A DNA stretch of 64,000 nucleotides from Gonapodya prolifera JEL478 (GCA_001574975.1 KQ965747.1:161267-225266); one strand, 5' to 3'. Positions 39,040 through 50,792 are shown, counted from the first letter of the stretch. Notes: a model not told the origin generated them from the letters alone. Program-made: numbers and translations.

Positions 39040-42000
39040 TCAGTCGCGGTAGCGCCCCTTGTACTTCTCGGTCCACTCCATTATCATGGACCTGATAGAA
39101 TGATTCGGCGTCTATTGGCCAAGGTCGTTAATGAGAGATACGGGGTTCGATGATAAGACATACCAATCGCACTGTCCCCTTGAACTTCAAACCTGTGATC
39201 GGTGACGTGTGCTTCATCTGTATCCACAAACGTATCTGTTCTTCTTCATAAGTGTGACCGTCCGGGGCTGGAGAATCAAATATATCCATTAGTACCAAGT
39301 ACCAGAAACAAAATTGAGGGTTCACTCGACATCAACTCACCAACAACTGGAAACTTCATAATCTCGTGAGAAATCGGACATAGGAAGGTTTCGGGAACCT
39401 TCACCCATTCAGGCTCGACGACCTGAGGAGGGGTCGGCACCGACGTCGACGGCAATGTGAACTGGGCTTCGTCCATCGCGTTCAATACCCGTACGGCCTC
39501 ACGAAGTTTCACACGTGCTCCCATAACCCATAACGAGCCCCATGTCTTGGAAGTCTTGATCTTCGAGCAGTTTGAGCGTTGGCAGGTCAATCTGCTGTTC
39601 AACAAACTGGGGGATGTACTGAGATAGACCCAATGAGATGAAAAGCTCCTCAAGAGAGGCAGGTGGCTTTGACTGGGGTGCTTGGAGCCGAGGAATGGGT
39701 GAGGAGGAAGAAGATGGTGGTGGAGTGGGGGTGTTCGGGGAAGCAAATGAACCGGGCACCCCAAACGAAAAGGAAAAGCACGTTGGCTGAGTGGTTGGCG
39801 ATCCCCCAGACGGTAGAAGCACCACACGTCCAGCGCCAAAAGGAAACGAGTTGGGGGAAACAAAAGGGGCGTAGCTTGAGTGCGCAGAGACCTCAGGCTC
39901 CGGTGTGGTTACATCAGAGTAACCACTCCCGCAAGACGATGACGCGGCAGAAAGGGGTCGTGCAGACAAAGAAGCTGCTGCTGAGATTTTCGTCTACGCC
40001 GTCGCGGGAGACGAAACAGGTTGCGATCGAGGAGAAGGCGGGGGCAGGGGTACAGCCACAGGAGTTCTTCCAGGCTCCAGTTTCTTCTGCTGTTGCTGCT
40101 GTGACTTCTTCGACGCTGGGGGGTCCTTTTTGACCCACACATGGCCATCCGAATGCAGACACTCGGACCCCACGCTGCAGCTCCCATCTTCGCTCTTACG
40201 GCATTTCTTAGTGCCCTGCCAGACACCAATTTCAATACCAGGGTCGATCGTGTCAGTGAGATGGCCAAAAGTGCACTTGTTTCCTTTCCAGCACTTCCCC
40301 TAGACGGAGACGTGAAATTAAAAGGACGTTGGGGCGTGTATCAAAGCTCCTCACCTGCTGGTAGTATTTACACAAAATCACCCTCCTCACATCCTTTGGT
40401 TCAATAACCCGGTTCAAAGATGAGCTGGAACTTGCAAGAGCAATTGTCGGGGCAGATGCGATGGGTTTCGACATCATTGGTGCAGTGCTGGGTCGGGCAG
40501 ATGCCACAGTAGCACGAGAGCCAGCTGGAGACGATGAGGCCGGTACAGCAGGCGCTTGTCCAGGAACATGCATTGCGGCAACAGCAGGGGAGAAACGGAG
40601 GCCAGGAGGAGCGGCAGTTGACGCTGGCTGCTGGGTTGGAAGAGTCCTGTCGGAGTTTGCCAAAGCCGTGATGCTGGCTCTGGTCGACCCTGCAGCAGCC
40701 CCGTGTACCTGGGCGAACAACTCTTTCTCCTTCCCAAAGTCGAAATCGCCGTCCATGTTCTGAATCACGCTGTATTCCCTCATCTTCGCATCTTTAGCCG
40801 CAGCGAGATGTGCATCCATTTCCGCCTGCTGTTTGGCCTGAGCTGCTTTTCGCTTCGAAGTAATCGTCCTCCACTCTTGCTCCAGTCTCGCTCGGTCTGT
40901 GTCCATTTTCGCGCAAGTTTTGAGCAGTTTGTCTCGCTCTTTGGCAAACAAATCCTGGCGGTTCAGCGAAGCTGCAACCACACATCGAACTCGGTCATGC
41001 GGGTGGATTATACGCCATCGGGGTAGAAGTTCCGCAAATGGGTGGTCCTTGATGAGGGCGAGGATTTCAACAGGAATGAGTGCGCCCGAATTGAGATCAG
41101 CGTCGGTCTGAGTGAGGTGTTGTTGACCGCTTTTGCGCTGACCAGGCGTGAGGCCAAGAGACGCGACCTCCTCGGCGGTGAGCTTGCTTTCTCCGGGTAC
41201 CATGATGATGAGCTGGTTTTGCGTTGAGGGGGTGATTGGCTTCGCGTCGTCTCGAAGCGATTTTAGGCGACTTACCCTTGGGCACCCCTCAATGATCCTT
41301 ACCACGTGCTGCACAAGCATGTTCTTCACTGTCGCGTGTATTTCTTGCGCTTTTGGAAGCCCCACAATACCCTCAGCAAAGTCGAGTGCGAGTTGTCCGT
41401 TGGAAACGACCGTAATTTCGAGCAAAGTGATGCGATACCACGCGGTGAGTCTTTGTTTATGCGACGAGATTTGGTCAAAGGAGACATCACTCAACCAAAA
41501 ATCTTTTACTCAACTCACTTATCTTTCCAGAAGTTCATCTGCGTCTTCTCCGTTCTGTGATCCCCCAACATATCCAACCATTGCAATCCTCTGGCCACCA
41601 GCTCCTTGTCAACCCCTACTGATTTGGCCTTGTCCACGCTTTCACGAATCTCCTGAATTCTCTCATCGATTCTCCCAGGTCGGCCTCGTATACCTTCATC
41701 CGCCGCCACCCTCAAGATAATCTCAAGGACATCTGTCGCCTTCCGTCGTTTCACGTACCGTTCCATTTCTGCAGCACGCTTCGCTGCATCCCGAGCGGCG
41801 GTTGGGTCTTCGATGAAAAGGTGCAGGGGCATCGACCAAGGTCCCAATCCGATGTGGTTGCAACCGCGGGTGCGGAGTGCCCACTCGCCCGCAGACAGGT
41901 GTTCCACCGTGTGGTAAGTTAATGTTGTAGTACTAACGTGCTTCACAGACGTTCCATCACCCTTCAGGGGACTGGAGAAGTCGCATAAAACCGATTAGCC

Positions 42001-43613
42001 TCGTAACAGGGACAAACAATTGCAATATACCCACGTTCCAGTCAGTTCGATCTCGTATTTCGTGACTCCCAAGAATTCTGCTTCTGAACATGTCCACAAC
42101 ACTGCGATGCGAGTCGTCGCATCCTTCTTATTCACCACAGTTTGCATGGTAATACGGGGAATCGAGCACTGATGCGGAATACCACCTGGCGGATCACAAA
42201 CAAATTAGTACGAGACCAATCCAGAGCCTTCAATCTTTCGCCCACCTTGCAGTCTGAGCGCTCCACCCTGCTGCGCTGCCTGCTTCGCGGATGCTTTGCT
42301 CCCAGCTTTCCCCTTCCCTGCGGCTTTGCCAGTTTCAGGGGCGAGCTCGTCAGCAGTTTTTGGGCGTCGCAAGCGTAAGTACTCCGCATGGTCATAAATA
42401 CGAATGTATTCTTTGCGACGTTCCTGTTCACCAAGTTTAGAATTAGATGCAGTGGAGTCCGTACGAGGAATGATATCGACGAAAACACTCACCATCTCGG
42501 ATAAGACGGTGTGCGCTTCTCGGAGCTCTTGGAATTTGACTTTGTCGGCTTCCGTGGAATGCGGCATCCGGTCCGGGTGAAGCTTCAATGATAGTTGTTT
42601 GTAAGACTTTTTTACGGCATCTGCGAATTAATGAGTACGTTCAGACGATGAAGAGCCACGACCATCTCTGAGCTCCCCTCACCTGCGATGATATTGTCGC
42701 AGTTCTCTTCCTTATCACGCAAATCGGTCCTCTTTTTCTCGACCACACGCATCTTCTTGCGAGCTTCATCGAGATTCGCGGCAGCAAGGGTCACGAGTAT
42801 GTCGGTAGAAACATCTTTGAACGCGGGCACAGTGAGAAGTCTTTCTATCTCGGTTTTTACTTTTTCGAGTTGAGGATTGATCTTCTCTGTTGCAGGGAAG
42901 GACTTTTTATGTCACTGAATAAACTCTCCATAATCGCTTGTTCTCACCTATCTTGGAAGCTCGGTCCTTCTCCTTGCCTTTTCCCGCCGTTATCTTATCT
43001 ATTTCGTCTTCGAGCTGCTTTCTCTTCGCGACTTTGGCAGCGAGGTTCTCGGCGAGCGAGAGCATGTGCTTTGCCGGGACATATTCGTGTGATATTTCAA
43101 CCTGGTCACCGAGAGTTTTCCGGAGAATGCGGACTTGGGCAACCACAAGCGGGTTGAGGTGAAGGTTGAGCACCTATGCGTCGCGGATGGCGATGAGAAT
43201 AAGAAAGGCGTTAGAACAAAGGAAATGTAAGAGGAACTGAGTTCAAGCAACTTGTTTTGGGCTCAAATCTGTTGTGTCCGGAAATATTCATGCCCATTCA
43301 TAACACCAGCGTCACGGTCATCGGAAAAGTCGTGATTCACAGAGGACTTTATTGAATGAAGAATAGAGAGCAAAAACTTCGCTTTACCCTCCGGACGTCC
43401 GTAACCAGCGTGTTTCCTTTCATTTGAGGTTCAAAACCTTTCCGTCTGATTCGATTCCAGCTCCACCAATCCGCTCAAAGCGAGTTGAGATGGCAACCCA
43501 TCATGATTGTATAGACGCACCTGAAAGTATTGGGGCAGAGGTCTCTGGTCCGGGTCTGCGTCCTTTGACTTCGCCTTTCCCTTGTCGACGGTGGGTTTGT
43601 CGAGGTCACTCAT
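39040..43613 (-). CDS. J-domain / FN3 / CCCH / SAM / U-box multidomain protein (frame broken in SAM)
   Basis: Twelve exons: 43613-43521, 43173-42948, 42886-42683, 42620-42493, 42423-42246, 42185-42035, 41971-41519, 41450-40355, 40299-40054, 39993-39341, 39267-39164 and 39111-39040, about 1200 residues. All phases match except one break. Order: coiled coil (about 35-170); J-domain with HPD at 189-191; FN3-like domain (about 282-380, GEWALRTRGCNHIGLGPWS); long helical and Ala/Pro-rich middle; CCCH finger at 838-856 plus a second Cys-rich motif; SAM domain (about 1036-1098); C-terminal U-box (FLCPISHEIM...VVAPDGHTYE...TSPITG...TPNHSIRSMIMEW). J-domains stimulate Hsp70 ATPase and U-boxes recruit ubiquitin E2s, so the chain could ubiquitinate chaperone clients. 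Caveats: a 7-bp tandem duplication at 39520-39533 shifts frame inside SAM; intron 1 is long (347 nt); the 60-nt intron at 39994-40053 has a GTACCC donor. Confidence 0.78.
39520..39533 (-). repeat. 7-bp tandem duplication disrupting the SAM-domain frame
   Basis: The plus strand reads CCCATAA twice in a row. On the coding strand the frame up to DMGLVMG is SAM-like and then hits a stop, while the frame giving ARVKLREAVRVLNA (the expected last SAM helix, leading into the U-box) is one base off. Dropping one 7-mer copy restores a continuous frame. No splice pair could remove it. Confidence 0.8.
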
Positions 43614-44028
43614 TCATGTGGGCGGAGGAGGATGGGTAGAAGAGTTACGAGACCGTGGATGTTTGTCTCGAGCAGGTCCGATCGTAGCACGGCGATGCGA
43701 AAAGAGGTTGATTGCAAAAAGCCATTGAAGATGAAACTTTAGGATTAGTTCAACAGTTTTTGTAAGGCCACGATGCCGAGAACATTTGAAAATAACGCTG
43801 CAAATGAATTGAGTTACTGAATCCTTTCGTAGGGCGCTGCATATCAACGAAATTTGCAATTGTCAATAACCTTCTTCGTGAGCTGGTTTAGGCATTCTTC
43901 AAGTAATCCGCTTTCCTAGACATTGCCAAAAGCAGTTACTGTAAAAGACGGTCAGCATATACGTTAGAAATCTGGTGAAGAAGTTGTTGCCTTTGCGCGA
44001 AGTGTCCAGATGTGTGCTCCTCTGCCTG

Positions 44029-44510
44029 ATTCCTTGTCCCCCTGAGAAGCTGCGTTCGGCCCTTCGAGGCTGGAGGAGTTGCCCACTTTATGCGCTCCCT
44101 GGTGAGTTCCCCAGAAATGGGTTGAGCTCTAGTTGGGTGAACAGCTTCCGGGATGGGGGTGTTGTTAGCGTCAGGTCAGTTCGTTCATCTTCCCGCCCGT
44201 TTCGAGCCGTGCCAGTCTCTGACCACCTTTCCCCTACCTTTTTTATGGTTGATGGGCGGGTATGACACCACCCAACGTCGTTCCGCTCTTGCGACAAGTG
44301 TCCCTTACCAAACTTTGACCTCGTTCGCGAGGACGGTCCGACGGTATTGGAACGCGAGTCCACCGTATATGGCTTTGGCCTTCGACGCTCTTCGGAGTGT
44401 CATGGTGTTGTGTCTGAAAAGGCGCGAAACCAACAAATTTGTGGAACGGGAAGGTACCATCATTCCTTTTATGAATCACTTAAGCCAATGAAACCGTCGC
44501 CACGTTTTGG
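44029..44510 (+). repeat. Inverted repeat copy A (~480 bp)
   Basis: Starts ATTCCTTGTCCCCCTGAGAA and runs to about GCCAATGAAACCGTCGCC. It matches the reverse complement of 47650-48146 over its whole length with substitutions and small indels. Shared blocks include GAAATGGGTTGAGCTCTAG, GTCCCTTACCAAACTTTGAC and GGTCCGACGGTATTGGAACG. No transposase was recognised in it. Confidence 0.9.
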
Positions 44511-45866
44511 AGAACTGTTGCTGCGGGACTGGGCTGGCTTGTGCAGTTGCATTTCATGGAACGAAGATGAAGAAAATCGCCCTGATCGCAAAGGTTGGCT
44601 GTTCGCTTGTTCTCGTTCATATGCAGCAGTTGGACAAATCGCTGCATCATCGTCGACCTTTCTCCTTGCGTTTTTTATTACATATGGATTTTCTTTTTCA
44701 CGGTAGAGCCCAACTCCACTCCGGTCTCCCATTTCTTTACCTTCGTTGTAAGCCACCTCTTTGCTCCGACCGCTCACCTCAGCCGCCTGTTCTACGTCAC
44801 CGTGTCGTTCTTCGGTGGAAATCAGTGGAATTCTCAATGGATTTTCAACTAACTCAATCTCATCCGACTCCCCACTCTCACTTCATACTCGATGCTTTCG
44901 TGTTCTCTTCCTCCGACTTTTCGATTTCCCATTCTGGCCCACGCTTCCTTCCGCCGCGTTCGCTGAATCTCAACTCTCGGCGCAGGAAAGTAACATCGTC
45001 ACATTCAAGAAGGGAACCTCAAGGAGGAATTCGACAAGGTCAACGACAATGCCAAGAAGCAAAGTGATCCTCAAAATGGCACCACTTCTAACTCACTAGT
45101 GCATGACCAAATTCCAAGGTTTCGCTGTGTCCCTTACTTTTACTGTCGCTTCTAAGTTTCTACGATCGTGTTCATCGCGTTTACCACTCTTTCCCCCATG
45201 CGTTGCTCGCTGTGTGTCTAACCAAATCCAAAAACTCATCTCGCACAGTGGCAGACGCAGTCTATGTCAATCGTTCAGTGGCCCTCAAGCCCCAAACTCA
45301 CATGACCACGTCGAAGCTGATCAATTATCCGTTAGTATCGCCAAGTTGGACTTACCGCCTTCGAGGGTAGCGACGGTAAGGTTCGGCCGCGCGCATTTAT
45401 AAGATATAGGAATCCGAGAAGGGCATTGACATGGAGCGGAACAAGCTAGTAGAAAGTTTGCAAGAGCATTGGGTGCACGTGTAAAGTGTAAGAAAAATAT
45501 GAACATTGGGGTAAACGACAGCCTTGACAAGGATCCGCTTAATCGGTGGTATGTTTTGAAGAGTAAAAATACGAGATAGAGGCGGCTGGCTTGATGAGCC
45601 AGTAACGAACTGGTCAATTGCCGAACCCGTCCTGAGCACACCCCGCGATTGCTGAGGACATTCTTCCACCTGTTGCCCCAATCCTTCCAGGACACCGCAA
45701 CAGCGAGCGCTGCTGTATCCCGCTCTGCAACATCAATGGCTTCGTCTGCTGTTAAGCCCGCCCAAACGGTTACCACTGAAACTGGTACCAACCAAGTCGA
45801 CCATCGCGAGCAAGAACCCCTCATAGCCTCCTCACAGTCAACTCTCTAACCATTTCGCAACCACAT
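44511..45866. other. Accessory segment between repeat A and the DUF4419 relic
   Basis: No convincing gene. A plus-strand stretch near 45005-45065 reads EGNLKEEFDKVNDNAKKQSD and could be an exon remnant, but a stop lies just upstream and no partners were found. Pieces near 45730-45845 (MASSAVKPAQTVTTETG) may be the 5' part of the DUF4419 gene. Confidence 0.4.
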
Positions 45867-46925
45867 TTGTCTCTGTTGTCACTCCATCATTCAGCATCTG
45901 TGACCTTTCTCGTCACAAGGGGCCTCAAACCTGAGCGCGCAAAAGCCTTTTACGGGCAAGGCCCCCCATTTGGCAGCTTCGTCAACGTCTTCCGCGAGCT
46001 CGAGACCAACGGTGGCGTCCTCGCGTCTTCCTCCTACGATTCGGCGACGTTCCTCCCCAAGGCCGGCGGGCTCGTCGAGGTCATTCTCGGGGCGTACCGC
46101 GGGCACCCCAACCTCGTTCTCCGACCTGACGACGTGTGGCTTGCTATAACCAGTTAGTGTGCCCGCTACGTCGAGGCAAATGCCGAGCACCTTCGAGGCA
46201 TGTTTGGCAACTTTGAGGGCAAAAGGGAGCTTGCCGTCAATGTTTCGGGACCGCTCACGCACCCTGCCACGGTCGAGCAGCGCGCCCAGGGATTCGAGCA
46301 GCTTATTGACAAGAACGTTGTCGACCCGGACTTGCGGGCCTTGATCGTACCCGATTTCTCCACCACAACCCACACGGACCGTGTCGTCGGGAGCATGATG
46401 CTCATGACGACATGCAAGTCCTACTTCAAGTACACGGCGTGCATCTGCGGCATTCCCAACATGACACTTGAGGGGACCGTAGCAGATTGGGAGGAGGTTG
46501 AGCGACGTGCAGCTCTCTTGGCCCGGTATGGCAAACACTGCGCAGAGTGGGCAGCTATGCTTGGTCCCGTGCTGGCGCAGTTCACGGCGGCCGTGTGGGG
46601 TGACGTGGATGCTGATTTCTGGGAGCAGATATGCCACACGAATAAGCCCCAGAATCGATGGGTGACTGTTTTCGGCGTCTTCAGCGACAAAGGACAGTGG
46701 CAGGCTAATACCAAGATCAACCCCGAGCATAATAAAACATGGACAACTCAATGGTGCTTCTTCCCGATCCATCAGATCAGCAAAGGGTACACTGAGTGAC
46801 CAGTGACAATTGTTGGAGACGACCGGGAGGGACCTTACCAGACCACGCTGTATGTCGGGGTGGTAGGAAGCAACGTCTTGAGCGATGGTGTCACCATAAA
46901 GCCAACGGTGGCGTGGCCGCTCTGA
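45867..46925 (+). pseudogene. DUF4419-family gene with two in-frame stops
   Basis: A continuous plus frame carries DUF4419 landmarks: PNLVLRPDDVWLAI, CARYVEANAEHLRGMF, GKRELAV, IDKNVVDPDLRALIVPDFSTTT, CICGIPNMTLEG, DWEEVERRAALL and the QISKGYTE...PVTIV region. It is interrupted by TAG at 46155-46157, where the family usually has a residue following LAI-S (often Gln), and TGA at 46797-46799 between GYTE and PVTIV. The frame resumes correctly after both and ends at 46925. No splice sites remove the stops. Function of DUF4419 is unknown; such genes are often multicopy in fungi. The gene sits between two large inverted repeats. The true 5' end is unclear. Confidence 0.8.
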
Positions 46926-47649
46926 AAAGACGACCCTGATGCACAAGCGAAACTCATAGCGACAAAACATCGTGGCAGATATTACTAGAGGCAATAACAC
47001 CGTTGACCGTAGCTTATTGCTGTATTTGAAATTTTGTTTATGCGATCCCGAGTTTGTGCAAAATATGGTGAAGAAAAGTCGCCAGTCAGGTCGCCAAGCC
47101 AAGCAGACCGATCAGAGAGCTCTGACTATATGTGTGTATTCTGACTCGATAAGTACCGCGAAAACAGAACACAGGAATTACCCATGAAGGTGATCGACCT
47201 CCCGAGCTTGCACCCATTGAGGCGGTGGCGAAAGTGATAATCGGCCAATGCGTGATTCGCCTTGATTACCGACTCGTGTCGAGACTTCTGTAGAGAAGTC
47301 CGCGTGCCACGTATTCGTGCTGAGGGTTGTCCAAAACGTGGTCGATGCTCTCTCAAGGAAGCGTTTGGAAGTTGGCGGATGTGCAATATTGGCTTCATTG
47401 TGACGTGTTGTGGAATATTTGTATTTCCACACAGAAATCGAAGTCACTGCTCACAGGCTGAAGTAAATACTCCACATATGGGACGTAAATTCAACGAAGC
47501 AGTTACCAATAGCATCCATATCAAGTCCCAAAAGTTGTACAACGAGGGGAAGCCATCGATAACAAAGGAAGCTAGGATATGGTCCTTTTCATTTTAGCGG
47601 GCATTCACTTTGACGAAGCGAGTCCAGTCCCACGGAACAAGTACTCCAA
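46926..47649. other. Accessory segment between the DUF4419 relic and repeat B
   Basis: About 0.7 kb without a recognisable gene; short unconserved frames on both strands. Confidence 0.5.
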
Positions 47650-48146
47650 AAAGCAGCGACGTTTTCATTGGCTTAAGTGATTCTTATAAAGAATGATGGG
47701 AAGAACGTTTTACGCCCTTCCCATTCCAAAAATTTGTTGGTTTCTCGCCCTTTCAGACACAACACCATGACACTCCGAAGAGCGTCGTAGGCCGAAGCGA
47801 AAGAAGACGGACTCGCGTTCCAATACCGTCGGACCGTCCTTGCGGACAAGGTCAAAGTTTGGTAAGGGACACTTGTCGCGAGAGCGGAACGACGATGGGC
47901 GGTGTCAAACCCGCCCATCAACCACGAGAAAGGTAAAAGAAAGGTGGTGAGACTGTCACGACTCGAATGCGGTGGGGAGATGAAGGAACTGACCTGACGC
48001 CGGACGACGCTAGCGACACCCCCATCCCGGAAGCCGTCCACCCAACTAGAGCTCAACCCATTTCTGAGGAACTCACCCGAGGAGCACGGTATGTGGCACC
48101 CTCCGAGCCTGGAAGGGCTGAATCAGATTCTCAGGGGGACAAGGAA
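47650..48146 (-). repeat. Inverted repeat copy B (~490 bp)
   Basis: Reverse-complement counterpart of 44029-44510. In this orientation it has a 127-codon open frame (SSWVDGFRDGGVASV...RRYWNASPS) that resembles broken frames of copy A, so the repeat may derive from a once-coding sequence. Copy B carries an additional block near 48000 relative to A. Confidence 0.9.
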
Positions 48147-48462
48147 TGTGGCACAATGTGAAACGTTTTTGGACCCGCGTGCACGCACACCCACAGATTT
48201 CATATATCTGAAGGAGACGTTAGTATTAGCGGTTCTTTCTTATTGCTTCATATGACCTAAAGTTTATGTTTGAAAAAAAGTACTTCCCGCATTCATTTTA
48301 TGTAACGACTATTTATTCCCACCTAATCAAGCTGAGCTGTAAACCAAGTAATCTCGCGTGCGCTTTTGCAACTTTGAACGTTTACATATTTGGGCCCACT
48401 CAGGCATCTCGTTTGGTGGTGCTTGGTGGAACCGTACAAATACAAAGCAATCACCGCGAGAT

Positions 48463-50360
48463 ATGGTGTCGCTCGCAAGCATCACATCGCTTCCCCATGA
48501 CAGTTTGGACCGTGTGCTGGACAACTTGCCGCCCGAAGACTTGGTGAGTGCCGAGTGGCCATGATTGATGCCTGCATCTCGACGCAGTCACCAATCATCC
48601 AAACTCCCAAACCCAGGCCAGTCTCACATTTGTCAATCGTCACATACACGACCGCGCGAAGGTCCTGAGAGCTCGAAAGAACGAGCACCTGGCTCAGTTC
48701 CCGTGCTCTGTGTTGTCGGCCCTAATCAAAACAGGATACACATGGTCTGAGCTGCTGACAAACGCTCAAGACCTCGATAGGTGTGCTGTTCGTGGGAAAG
48801 GGTATTCTCAGAAGAAGGAAGATGGTGAGTTTCCAGACTCCAGTTCCGTGGTAATTACTGACCCGGTCTTTGCTTTCAGGAGCCACACCCACGGAAAGCG
48901 AAAGACACGAGACTCCGCTGTGGAATAAGATGGTGACGCGGATCTTCCATCGCTGCTTGGGACGAGAACTTGTCGATGTCAGCGTGTCCAAATGAAACTA
49001 GCAAGATCCCCCTCGCAGTCAACTCGGCACAGCATAGGAACTTCAGAGACATTGTCCCGACGCACAACAACGCTGACCTCATCCGCCTCGACGTAACTCA
49101 TCTTCCTTGCCACTTCAAAGAGGCCTTCACTTTGAGGACTTGGCACAAGGTACTCTATTGGTGGACTCCCGAAATTATTCATACTGCAAAGACGCGGCTG
49201 GACTTGCCACCCCCTCAACGAATGCAAGCCTCCGTGGGAGGGCGCCGTATCATCTTTACGAAACGGGCCGTGAGGTAGAGCTGTCATTACGGCCGGAGGA
49301 GTTCGCAATGAAATTCTTGACGAGACATAGCCAAATGTCGAAATTCCCAGGGATCGATCGTGACGGGATCGGCTATGAAGTCGATAGAGTTGGAGCGAGG
49401 ATCGCGATTGATAGAGCTACTGCACAGGGATTAAGCCGTCTCGATGTTTGGTGCAAACGCTTCGGAATAAGCGTATCGGTATCTTGTCTTCAGTGGAAGA
49501 ATTTTGTGACTTCGCTACCAGCAGGATTACCACGACTGAGTGCCTGGACCGGTATGTGGAGATGCGCGACGCAAGAGATCATGCTCAGCGCATGATGGAG
49601 GATCTCACATCAGCAACAACATCCGACCTTGCGCGCGTATCTCGGCTTCGGTGCGGAAGAGTACCTCGACCACCACAGAGAGTTGTGCCTGGTGCTTTTT
49701 GACGCCCAGTTTTTCCTGAGCCACTTCGAGTTGTTTCAAGATATGGGAGCTGAACGGATCCTGGAGAATTTGTTTGGTCTTTCCTGTGGAGTGGACCATT
49801 GTATTTTCAGCCAGACTGCTGACCAGGCACTTTGCATATGAGAAAGGTACCACATTTATCGAGGCATTAATTCGATCCCGCTGCAGCATTTCAAGGATCA
49901 GTGGGACCCCACGAGGTTCTTGACGAATGTGACACACATCGTGACTCCTGAAAATACTCCGATGGAACCCATCCGACCCAGAATTGTCTCCTATTATGAT
50001 TCAGCGCTGAAACTTTCACGCGGGTACAGAGCGACAGGGCTTCTTTTCGCTGGTTTTGAAAAGGGAACTGCGTGGCGTGACTGCGTGAAACAGGGACTGC
50101 GAACTCGACGGTGGGAAGACTTGGCTCCACATGAAGAGAACTCATTCTACAAGAGGATGAAAATGAGAAGGCAGGCATCGAATAAAGCGCCTTCAGATCA
50201 AGAAGATGTACCAGGTGCTCCCGAAGAAGTTTCTGAGGACTCGCAAATCCCAGTGGAAGACTCAGAGCGGCCAACCCAGAACGAGGGAAGTTCAATTGGT
50301 GCAACAGCGCCCGGTGACGGGGGAAGGGCGAAACGTAAGACGACAAGAAAGAGGAAGTAA
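48463..50360 (+). CDS. F-box-type gene, possibly degenerate
   Basis: The start at 48463 gives MVSLASITSLPHDSLDRVLDN, an F-box-like N-terminus. It continues across an intron (GTGAGT at 48544 to CCCAG near 48617) into SLTFVNRHIHDRAKVLRAR, and across a second (near 48826-48880) into ESERHETPLWNKM. Beyond this the frame changes often: IPLAVNSAQHRNFRDIV, then YHLYETGREVELSLRPEEF, then CLDRYVEMRDARDHAQRMM, then RAYLGFGAEEYLDHHREL, then PRIVSYYDSALKLSRGYRA and a basic tail to 50360. Some changes may be introns (a 76-nt one from 48932 to about 49007 fits), but that near 49630 has no room for one. F-box proteins act as SCF substrate adaptors. It is either many-exon or decaying. Confidence 0.48.
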
Positions 50361-50792
50361 ATGAATTTACCACCTATGAATGAATGAAGTGGGCAAGGTC
50401 AGGAGGGCGAGATATTCTTGCATTGTGATGGGACGACTTTGGAACCGCGATTAATTGAGTATTTCGTGTGTATTTGTACAAAAGGCTGATGATATGAACG
50501 AATCTTCCTTCGTTGTTCGGTTCATTGTGATATGGTCTGCTATGTAACTTCTGTAGTTCGACGGACGTGCAGAGAGGTAAGTGGTGAACACTCAAGAGCC
50601 CCAGTACTAGTGTATTTCGAAGGTGGGAGACGAGATCCAACATAATGCAATCAAAGATACGATGTAATGCAGTCCAATAATACAACATTGTAACACCAGA
50701 TTGAAGCCCACCCCACACCCCGTACCCCTCCGACATCCTCGGTCAGCACCTAGCGATAATTTACCCTCGGGCTCGCTACGCTCGTCCCCCCC
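50361..50792. other. Intergenic, no gene seen
   Basis: About 0.43 kb between convergent gene ends; no coding or RNA signal recognised. Confidence 0.6.

Noticed and set aside
45891-47102. 403-codon open frame on the minus strand
   Set aside because: It is antisense to the DUF4419 frame, has no domain and low-qu​ality composition; the plus strand carries the family motifs.
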